From Glaciozyma antarctica PI12 (lineage: Eukaryota; Basidiomycota; Microbotryomycetes; Kriegeriales; Camptobasidiaceae), in assembly GCA_002917775.1 (NCBI GenBank), contig KZ627162.1, forward strand, positions 22,961-86,960: DNA of 64,000 bases, in the 5' to 3' direction. The notes beneath the pieces were generated by a model that made no database searches, was not told where the DNA came from, and saw nothing but the letters and a program-made list of their open reading frames with translations. The position numbers were made by a program, and so were the translations under genes. This document shows, piece by piece, positions 56,006-64,000 of the stretch; position 1 is the stretch's first letter; each line of letters opens with the position of its first letter.

Positions 56006-57112
56006 ATGCAGAGTGAGCACTCAGCTTCAACCAGTGAGCCTCAGCTAACCCCCCGCGCAGGTCTGGCATCCTACGGCTCCGACGACGAGGTCGAGCAGGA
56101 CCCTCCCAACCCCCTCGCAGGCCCCTCTACGTCCAAGCCCGCTCCTCCAGCTCAGGTACGATCCCTCTCCCTCAGCCGTAATCCGACGAGGAGGCGCAAG
56201 CAACTCCTCCCTCTTTTCAGATCCCAGCTAAGCTCGCGGCCGCTTCACCAGCTCGTACGTCCTCTCCCCTCCTCTCCTCCACCCCTCTAACCCGGCACAG
56301 CACCATCCTTGAACCGCGTCAAAGCTAGCTCAACCTTCCATTCCGGCCCCAAGCCTTCCTCCTCTCAACGCGCCGCTCCCTCGCCCACCAAGGACGGCAA
56401 GCGACGCGAATCCTCAGCCTCTCCACCGCCGTACGCTGCTCCCCCAGTCCCCGGAACCTTAAGTGCGAACGGGAGCGGGAGCGCAACGCCCACCCAAGGC
56501 ACCGGAGTCCACCTGGACAGTCTAGCGGAATTCGGAGTCCCGCCCATGGCTACAGGTCCTTGCAACCCTTCCGTCGAAGTACGTCCCTCCCTCCTCCCTT
56601 CTTGAGCTGCGCTGATCTCGCGCGGCAGGCGAAATTGGCCAACTTCCATCATCTCGCCTTGACGCGAGGACTCCATTTCAATGATTCCCTCTCCGCGAGC
56701 AAGGCGTTCCGGAACCCACGGATCTACACCAAGCTAGTCGAGTTCGTCAAAGTAGACGAGACCGGAACGAACTGGGACCCACGCATCTGGGACCCAACAT
56801 CCCTGCCCGCGGACGCGGACGCCGCTCGAATCGGTCCGTCCTTCCCCCCGCTTTCTGAATTCGAGGTGCTGATGAGGTACCGCAGCGGAACTCCAGCGAA
56901 CGAGATCGGAGACGAAAGCCTCTGCTCCAAGTGGCTCGCGTTCGGCGATCGCGTTTGCTCCGTCGAGGGGGGAGGAGCAGGCGAGGGTTAGGGAGTCGAT
57001 GGTGCGGAAGGGAGATCGTGGGGAGAAGGAGAAGGGAGGGAAGAGGAGTAGGTGGGATACGGGGGAGAAGAGGAGGGAGAGGAGTAGGAGTAGGAGTCCG
57101 AGGAGGAGGTAA
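56006..57112 (+). CDS. HCNGP/SAP30BP-like nuclear protein
   Basis: A homologue of SAP30-binding protein (HCNGP), a nuclear factor tied to splicing and transcriptional repression. The first exon is just ATGCAGA; splicing gives MQSLASYGSDDEVEQDPPNP, the usual acidic start. A Pro/Ser-rich region follows. The signature domain is LANFHHLALTRGLHFNDSLS and ASKAFRNPRIYTKLVEFVKV. The C-terminus KRSRWDTGEKRRERSRSRSP then RRR and TAA at 57110 is a short RS-like tail with the family's KRSRWD. Between KWLAFG (about 56945) and IAFAPSRGEEQARV the frame must shift by one, with no intron possible in that space, so an indel is suspected. Confidence 0.83.
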
Positions 57113-57619
57113 TGGAATTTAGGGTCGTCGGTATTTGAGTGGGGTGAGGAGTGGGATGGACTCGAGGTAGTGTTTGGGGTGCGGCGAAGGACCTTCACAG
57201 TGGGTGATCTGCTCGCTCGGAGGCGGAACCAGCCTAGCTCAGCGCGTTCACAGCGCATGATCTGCTCCCCCGGAACTGGGACCAGCCCCGTTCAGCGTGC
57301 ATTGCGAGGAAGAAGCACTGGGAAGGGAGGTGCGCGTGCGAGGAAGTGCTCGAGGAGCTGTTGTTGGTCGAGAAGCGGGACGTTCGAGGGAAAGCGGCGG
57401 TCGGGGAGCTCAGCGAAGCGTGTTTGCGGAACGAAGAGCGAGATACACGCATCCAGCGTCCTCTGTCCGTTCGCGTCGACAATGAACGCCATCGCAGACC
57501 CCATAGCGAACAGAAGCAGTGCCTTCCAGCTCAGAGCACCAGCAGCATCCCTCTCGCTCTCACCCTCGCAGCCCCCTTCAACCCCAATAAAGTCCATCTA
57601 CTCCTCAAAAGCCGGCAGC
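57113..57619. other. Intergenic between convergent genes
   Basis: About 510 bp between the stops of the HCNGP-like gene and guanylate kinase. An imperfect direct repeat is visible (GTGATCTGCTCGCTCGGAGG near 57203 and CATGATCTGCTCCCCCGGAA near 57255). No gene recognised. Confidence 0.45.
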
Positions 57620-58533
57620 CTATCCCCCTCCCGTCCCTCCCCCTCCCACCACCACCCGCTTCAGCACCTCATAAGCCCGTTCCACCTCATCATTCACGAC
57701 CACCACATCAAACGCCCCCGTCTTGGCATACTCGACCTCTCCGACTGCTGCTGCGAGGCGCGCTGCGAGGGAGGTGGGGGACTCGGTGCCTCGGCCGGTT
57801 AGGCGGGTACGGAGGGAGGAGAGGGAGGGGGGGGAGATGAAGATGTAGAGGGGGTTGAGGGAGGGGTGGTTGGATTTGATGAGTTTGACGCCCTGTAAGA
57901 GAGGGGGTTAGCGCTGTGGCGACGACGGGCTCTGGGGGGAGGTGGGAAAGGAGCTGGAGGGGAGGTGGGAGCTCAGAGCTGGGGAGCTGCGAGGGGAGCT
58001 GTGAAGGGAGGAGGGAGGAGCGCACCTGCGTATCGATATCAAGAATACACTTCTTCCCACTCTCCTTCGCGACCGCCTCTACCGCCTGCACGCTCGTCCC
58101 ATACATATTCCCACTGAACTCGGCATGCTCGATGAACCCTCCTGCGTTCGCTAGGTCCACGAAAGCCTCGCGCGTCGTGAAATGGTACGCTGTTCCGTCT
58201 ACTTCTCCGGCGCGTGGGGAGCGGGTGGTGTCTGTGCAGGGCGGGTTAGCTCGCTCGTTTTGAGGGAGGTGGGAGGGAGAGGAGGCGGTGGGGAGAGATG
58301 GCGGTGTGGAGAGATGGGAGGAGGAGGTGGGAGGAGTGTGGGAGTGGGAGGTGGGGAGGTGGGGTGACGGGACGAGGGACGGCGAGAGCAGCACGGAGAG
58401 GAGGATAGAGGAACGTACGCGAGATGCTGAAGCCAAACTTGTCGGGGTAGTCCTTGAACAGTTTGGCGAGCAGAGTCGACTTGCCCGTCCCCGAAGGACC
58501 GCAGATGACGAAGACGGAACGAGCGGCGGCCAT
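57620..58533 (-). CDS. GUK1: Guanylate kinase
   Basis: It phosphorylates GMP to GDP with ATP, an essential step in GTP supply and in cell-wall mannosylation. The start [20 protein letters not shown] holds the P-loop. Then come [16 protein letters not shown] and, after an intron, [20 protein letters not shown], the GMP-binding segment. [20 protein letters not shown] and [12 protein letters not shown] follow. The last exon begins [20 protein letters not shown] and includes the lid ([12 protein letters not shown]). It ends with a Gly-rich tail, TAG at 57620. About 200 residues, normal for the family. Three exons. Confidence 0.92.
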
Positions 58534-58848
58534 GGCTGGAGCGGGAGGTTGGCGTGGGCTTGGGAGTGGGGCGGGGGGGCGCGTACGTGCTGGGTGGGAG
58601 CTCTTGCGGGAGAGGGGACGAGGGAGAGAGAGAAGCGATGGTTTCGGCGGCTTTGGAGTTTTTGCCTGAGGGGAGGTGCGACTGGCACGGCTTGGGAGAG
58701 CGCCTACGGTGGACAAAGCAGAGCGCAGACTTGGTTACACTGCTGGACCAGGCAGGGACTCGCGTTTGAACTGGTGCACAGCGTTCATTGAGCTTGCACA
58801 CGACCCCATCTCCGTACCAGATCCTACTCCCCTCCTCCCGCACCATCT
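58534..58848. other. Intergenic
   Basis: About 315 bp between two minus-strand genes, including the GUK1 promoter. No motif recognised. Confidence 0.4.
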
Positions 58849-59655
58849 CTACTGTCCCTTCCCAAAGATAATCTCCCCAACCCTAAGCTTCGTAAACCCC
58901 AGCTTACTCCTCAACGTCCTCCTGTACCCCTTCCTCCTCTTAAACTTCTCCACCTCAAACATCTTCCCTTTGGTATGCTCCAGCACGACCAATTCCGCCC
59001 TGACCACCTCCTCCCCAAGGAAAGGCAACGAATCAGGGTGCCTCTGCCAATCCCTCGGCACGCCATCCCTCACCACGCTCCTCGCTCCAACGGGTAGGAG
59101 AAGTGGTGCCTCCCTACTCGCCGCCGAGGAGGAAGTCGACGAAGAGGGGGAGGGGAAAGCGGCGCGGAGGGTGTAGTCGCGTGACCCGACTTCGAGGATA
59201 CGGGTGAGGGAGATGGAGGTGCCCGGGGAAACGCCTTTGAGCTTGGGGACGGTGAGGACGTCGTTCGGGGTGAGGAGGTAGCGGCGGCCTAGGAGGAGGG
59301 CAGAGATGTAGTGAGAGGGTTGGGAGGCGAGGAGGGAGAGTGCCGAGGGGGTCCTGTCGTGTTCAGGTTAGTTATGGACAAGGAGGGAGAGGGAGGACGA
59401 ACGATTCGGAGGAAAGAGGGAGAGGGGAGGGAGTGAGAGTGGAGGGGTGGATGTGGGTTGGGGGAGAGGGGAGGGAGGAGGTGGAGGGTGTGCTGCTGAA
59501 GGGGCGGGATGGGCAGGAGCAAGTCGAGGTGGTGCGGAGGACGCGGGAAGAAGAGGCTACGAGGGAGGAAGAGGGTTAGCTGCTGTTCTCTCCCGAGTCT
59601 GCCCTGCCCTGGCTTAAGGGTGACTCTACCCACTGAGTGCTCTTGAGAGTGACAT
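58849..59655 (-). CDS. MRPL49: Mitochondrial ribosomal protein bL21m
   Basis: A component of the large mitoribosomal subunit. The presequence begins MSLSRAL and, after the first intron, continues SSSRVLRTTSTCSCPSRPFS, basic and Ser-rich as expected for import. The next exon carries ASQPSHYISALLLGRRYLLT and PNDVLTVPKLKGVSPGTSIS. The bL21 signature is at the end: GEEVVRAELVVLEHTKGKMF, then KFKRRKGYRRTLRSKLGFTK and RVGEIIFGKGQ, with TAG at 58849. The start ATG at 59655 directly follows a run of seven CGA triplets on the minus strand. Three exons. Confidence 0.85.
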
Positions 59656-60746
59656 CGTCGTCGTCGTCGTCGTCGTTTGGGAGAGCGTCGACGAGGAGAC
59701 CAAGTTGAAGTCGACGACGAGAGGCGATTCCCAGCGTGAGCTCGGGCCTCGAAATCGACTTCGCCTCGCTGACCGAGGTACTTTCTCTTACTCCTGCTCG
59801 TTACACCAAGTACCTTCGTAGAATCAATCCAGCGCTGTTCACCCTCAAAACGACGTGGAAACGTTTCCTTGCAGCAAGTTTAGCCTGCTCCTCTTCGTAA
59901 TTCCGCCTCCACCCGCCGTGTGAGCGAGCTGTCCGGGTCGCTTTAGCCTGTGAAGTATCAGGGAGAGCGTAAAAACCGAGACGTCTTCAAGAAGATCCCG
60001 ACCCCCGTACTGTGGAGGTCAACTGCCTCGTCTTTCCAGAGTTGCAAAGGATGAGTTCACCTTCGACCGTGCAGAACGTTAATTGGTTTTCCCGTAAGTC
60101 ACGTCAACAACAACTTGAATCCCCACAGCTTTAATCGGCTGAGCATACCGTGCATCGAACGCAGCAGGTTGTTTGCGAAGGAACAATGCAGCCTGGACGA
60201 AGATTTTGGTAGCGAGCGAGGAGAAAGAATGCGGTTCCGAGCCTTGATAAGGATTGCTCCTCACTCGTGAAAGTACTTAAGCAGCACCTTGGAGATTCTT
60301 TCAGTCCTACAACGAGCACAGAAGTGACCCGTGGGATCCGGCGACAGGGAGTCGAAGTCATCGTGAGCAGGCACTGGCAGGGGAATCGCGAGACTCGCCA
60401 GCTGATCCTTGAATTCCAAGCGCAGAAAACAGGGATCAATCGAGTAGTAGAAAGCTCAGCAGGACGCCGTTCGAAGGAGACCTTTAAGCAGAAAAAATCC
60501 AAGCGGCGAGGAGGGTCCGCGCGCCCTCGGACCTCGCGCCCTATTGAGCAGTTTCTCAACGCCTTTGGGGCTCTTGTTTCTTACCCTCAACTTCAGTTCA
60601 GCGCCCTCGCACTCCTCCACTCCTTTCCACAAGAGCCCTCTCAAGCTTCGCCCAAGGTACGCGCTCCCCCCGTCCCAAAATCTCACCCGCCCCATCTCAA
60701 CGCGCCACGTACCAACTCCCTCTCCCCAGCTCCACAACCCCCAGCA
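59656..60746. other. Intergenic between bL21m and ERG6 (divergent)
   Basis: About 1.09 kb of shared upstream DNA. A (TCG)7 run sits beside the bL21m start codon. From about 60267 a frame without ATG runs open into the ERG6 start codon. No sterol-response element was identified by eye. Confidence 0.45.
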
Positions 60747-62452
60747 ATGGCCCCTCCCAACGCCACCTCCACCGCCGTCCTCAAGCCTCTCGACGGCAAG
60801 CGTAACCTCGCCGGAATCAAGAACTACACGGCGCATTGGGACCGTGATTCGGCGCAGGACAGCGCGACGCACACGGATAACAGGAAGGAGGCTTACACGG
60901 ACGTCGTCAATGGTTACTACGATGGTGCGTCCTCACTCTGGAGTTTTTTTTTTCAGCTGGAGGAGGGGGGAGAAGGGAGGGAGTGGGGGCCCGTGGGTCG
61001 AGCTGATGCAGGTTGAGTGTGCAGGCGCTACAGAGCTCTACGAGTACGGCTGGGGAACCTCCGTGCGTCTCTTCCCTCCTCCCTCCTCCCTCTCCGCACA
61101 CCTCGACGCTGACCCTCCCAACCGACCGCAGTTCCACTTCTGCCGCTACTACAAAGGAGAGGCTTTCTACCAAGCCATCGCTCGCCACGGTTCGTCTCCT
61201 CCCCACCCCCTCTCCCTTTACAGTGCTGACAGTGACAACAGAGCACTTCCTCGCCGCCAAAACGGGTATCAAGCCCAAGATGCGCGTCCTCGACGTCGGC
61301 TGCGGTGTCGGTGGCCCAGCGCGGGAGATCGCGCGGTTCACGGACGCTGATATCGTCGGATTGAACAACAATGCGTTCCAGGTGGCGCGGGCGACAAAGT
61401 ATACGAAGAAGGCGGGGTTGGAGGGACAGGTGTCGTTTGTCAAGGGAGATTTCATGGCGCTTGCGGAGCAGTTTGGGGAGAACAGCTTTGATGCGGTTTA
61501 TGGTGCGTTCCTATCTCTCTCTTCGGAGTGGGGGGAGGGCTGATGAGTGCACACAGCGATCGAGGCGACTTGCCATGCTCCCGACTGGGAGGGCTGCTAC
61601 AACGAGATCCGCAAGGTTCTCAAGCCCGGAGGATTCGTGCGCCTCTCCCTCCTCCCTCCCCTCTCCCTCCCTCACACGCTAACGAAACGTAGTTCGGAGT
61701 CTACGAATGGTGCATGACGGACGAATGGGACGCCACGAACCCTCACCACAAGAACATCGCTCACGGTATCGAGGTGGGAGATGGGATTCCCGAGATGCGC
61801 TCTATCGCTGCGTGCCGTACTGCGCTCCAGAACGTTGGGTTCGAGATCGTTCATGAGGAGGATTTGGCGGACCGTCCTGAGTGCGTTCGCTTGTGAGCGA
61901 GGAAGGAACGAGGGCTGATGAGTGACGCAGTGATATCAAGTGGTTCTACCCCCTCGAGGGTGATCTCTCCAAGGTCCAGACCCTCTGGGACGTCGTGATG
62001 GTACGTCCTCTCCTCCTCCCTCCATCACTCGCGCTAACGCCTTCCGCAGTGCTGGTGCGCTTTCCTCCTCCGCTCTCTTCACACCGTTTCGTGCTGACGA
62101 TCGTGCACCCGCAGGCGCATGACTTGGTTCGGAAAGGTCGTTACCCAGAACTCGGTCTGGGCGATGGAGAAGGTCGGATTGGTTCCCAAGGGAACTCACG
62201 ATGTCGGAGAGGCGCTCAAGACGGCTGGTACGTCCTCCTTTCCCCACCCCACTCCATCCCTCCTATCCCCTCCTCGTCCTTCTTTCGAGCCGAACGGAAG
62301 CTAACGATGTTCGCAGCCGACGCCCTCGTCGCTGGAGGACGCGAGAAGCTCTTCACTCCCATGATGGTTCGTCCGTTCCTCTCTCGTTCGTGGATTCGTG
62401 CTGATTTCGATCGCAGCTCTTCGTCTGCCGCAAGCCTGAGAACTCCCAGTAA
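60747..62452 (+). CDS. ERG6: Sterol 24-C-methyltransferase (Erg6)
   Basis: It adds the C24 methyl group from S-adenosylmethionine to zymosterol in ergosterol synthesis, on lipid droplets and ER. The start is [17 protein letters not shown]. Then come [44 protein letters not shown] and [20 protein letters not shown] with [10 protein letters not shown], the SAM-binding motif. [20 protein letters not shown] and [13 protein letters not shown] follow. The C-terminus reads [20 protein letters not shown], then [20 protein letters not shown] and [23 protein letters not shown] at 62450. About ten introns, one flanking each side of a 5-nt exon at 62050. Frames join cleanly throughout. It is divergent from bL21m. 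Confidence 0.94.
62050..62054 (+). other. Predicted 5-nt micro-exon (TGCTG) in ERG6
   Basis: TGCTG lies between a TTCCGCAG acceptor and a GTGCGC donor. It supplies Cys and two bases of Trp, completed by G after the next CGCAG, giving M-CW-RMTW in frame. Skipping it would break the frame. Confidence 0.72.
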
Positions 62453-62992
62453 TCACGCCGACCTCCTCTCCCCCCCTTACACACAACACACAAAATCTAC
62501 ACACTCGCTTTCTCGCAATCGCTGCCTCGTCCTTTCTTTTGGAATTAGACCTCGCTTAATATACCACCCTTTCCGTCGACTGGGGTGTGAGAGCGAAGAG
62601 AGAGAGCTCCAGCGACGAGGATGCTCTGCTGAACGTTTTGTTGGTCGGTTCTCGCTCGGGAAAAGTCTCGCTGGCCGAGCTACTCTTCCTCGGTTGATCT
62701 GTAGACTGTACACACTCTTTCAAACAGCTCAAACAGCTCAGAACTGGAGAACAAGTCAAGTCGCCCCTTTGCTCGCCGGCCGACTTTTTCTCCCTCTGCG
62801 GCCCAAGCTCAACCTCTCCTTCCTCTCTCTCAACTTTCTTCGACTCCTCCCCAGCTCAACTCAACTCCTCCCCCGCCCTACCAACTCTCCCACCCCTTCT
62901 CTCAGCACCACTCCTCCCTCACCTCTCCTCCCACCGCTCAGCACTCCCTCCCCGCACCGCCGACACCTCGTTCAAAGAAAACTTCAAGCGAG
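62453..62992. other. Intergenic, ERG6 3' / MAK16 5'
   Basis: About 540 bp between two plus-strand genes. The second half is pyrimidine-rich, as expected just upstream of a gene here. No other feature seen. Confidence 0.45.
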
Positions 62993-64000
62993 ATGCAGGC
63001 CGACGATGTCATCTGGTTCGTCCCTCCGCTCGTAGTGGTGGTAGGAAGGCAGCTGATATGGGGAGAGTAGGGGCATCATCAATAGCCAGCACTGTTCTTA
63101 CAAGATCAAGTGAGTTGACGCGACAGATTGAGGCGAGGAGGGGAGCTGATGCTAGAGAGCGAAGGACTGTGACGCAGAACTTCTGTAGGAATGAATATAA
63201 TGTTACGGGATTGTGTTCGAGGCAGGCTTGCCCGCTTGCGAACAGTCGGTATGCCACGGTGAGGGAGCAAGGAGGTGAGTTGGTCGTTGTGGGAAGGAAG
63301 GGGGGGAGCTGATGGGGGTGTTGAAGGGGTGGTGTACCTCTATATGAAGACGATTGAGAGGGCGCATCTGCCGAGCAAGATGTGGGAGCGAATCAGGTTG
63401 TCAGGGAACTATACCAAGGCGTTGGAGCAGGTGCGTTTCTCTCGTCTCGCTGTGAGGAGGGAGCTGATTGGGGCGTATAGATCGATTCGAACTTGATTTA
63501 TTGGCCCGAGTTCTTGGTGCACAAGTGCAAGCAGAGGATCACCAAGATCACGCAGTACCTCATCAAGATGAAGAAGCTCAAGATGAAGGAAGCGTGCGTC
63601 CCCCCTCTTCCTTCCCTCTCCCCTCTTCCTAACCCGCAGCACAGTCCCCAACTCGTCCCTATCAAAAAGAAGCTCGAACGCCGAGAGAACGCCCGAGAAT
63701 CCAAAGCTCTCACCGCCGCCCGCCTCGAGAAATCCCTCGAGCGGGAACTCATCGCTCGTCTCAAGAGTCGTGCGTATGGAGACCAGCCGCTCAATATCAA
63801 CGAGGAAGTCTGGCGCGCGGTATTGAATCGGGAGATGGAGGCGGAGGCGGAGTTGGAGTTGGAGGCGCTGGGGATGGAGAGTGATGAGGAGACGGAGAGT
63901 GAGGATGAGGAGATGGAGGAGGGAGAGTTTGTGAGCGATTTGGAGGAGAGCGATATTGATGATTTGGAGGAGGCGTACGAGATGGATGGGGCCGAGGTAC
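62993..64000 (+). CDS. MAK16: Ribosome biogenesis protein Mak16 (3' end outside the window)
   Basis: A nucleolar protein needed for 60S subunit production. The start MQADDVIW, spliced to [13 protein letters not shown] and then [20 protein letters not shown], carries the family's Cys cluster. [45 protein letters not shown] and [20 protein letters not shown] follow, then [18 protein letters not shown]. Next is [20 protein letters not shown]. The C-terminal part becomes acidic ([18 protein letters not shown]) and runs to the window edge without a stop. At least five short introns. Start chosen by exact family match. Confidence 0.93.

Noticed and set aside
1-64000. Search for viral copies, LTR elements, DNA transposons, tRNA genes and CRISPR arrays
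   Set aside because: No reverse transcriptase, integrase, transposase, long terminal repeat, regularly spaced repeat or convincing tRNA fold was seen by eye. A tRNA or structured RNA could still be missed without a covariance search.

Overview
The window reads as nuclear DNA of a GC-rich basidiomycete yeast, most likely a red yeast of the Rhodotorula/Rhodosporidium group (Microbotryomycetes). This is inferred from the gene style: dense genes on both strands, many short introns (about 45-90 nt) with GTGAGT/GTACGT-like donors and a CTGAC or CTAAC branch site close to the acceptor, and strong G/C preference at third codon positions. No viral element, LTR element, CRISPR array or tRNA gene was recognised.

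Layout, left to right. The first 424 bases are the 3' end of a WDR89-like WD40 gene, repeated in inverted orientation at 21.7-22.2 kb. Next come the retromer sorting nexin VPS5 (-), an SLC35F-type transporter (-), and a head-to-head pair that looks broken: a rubber-oxygenase-like remnant (-) and a Zn2Cys6 regulator (+). An MFS transporter (+), a ferric reductase (-) and an unrecognised membrane protein (-) follow. Then come two tandem cytochrome c oxidase subunit VIIa genes (+), an NTF2/SnoaL-like protein (+), the second WDR89-like copy (-) and RTF1 (+). A 1.3-kb gap with a tandem repeat precedes a broken allantoate-permease-type transporter (+).

From 29 kb: a REG1-like PP1 regulator, the splicing factor PRP4, an unrecognised protein, a tandem pair of F-box/LRR genes (second copy frame-broken), an ARC1-like tRNA-binding cofactor, a class-3 aldehyde dehydrogenase (-), HUA1 (-), GPI8, a mitochondrial transcription factor B, an alpha/beta hydrolase (-) and an LRR-like protein (-). 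The last part holds a single-pass surface-type protein (-), PET117 (-), an HCNGP/SAP30BP-like protein (+), guanylate kinase (-), mitochondrial bL21 (-), ERG6 (+) and the 5' part of MAK16 (+).

Most genes are unrelated housekeeping functions and do not form one pathway. Cytochrome oxidase does recur (two subunit VIIa genes and PET117), as does mitochondrial expression (mtTFB, bL21). The most notable features are a 3-nt micro-exon shared by the two subunit VIIa paralogues, a 5-nt micro-exon in ERG6, a nearly identical inverted duplication of a gene 3' end, and a cluster of broken accessory genes. Several conserved genes also show single unexplained frame changes, so base-level assembly errors must be excluded before every broken gene is called a pseudogene. 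Exon boundaries were read by eye and gene ends are given as start codon to stop codon.
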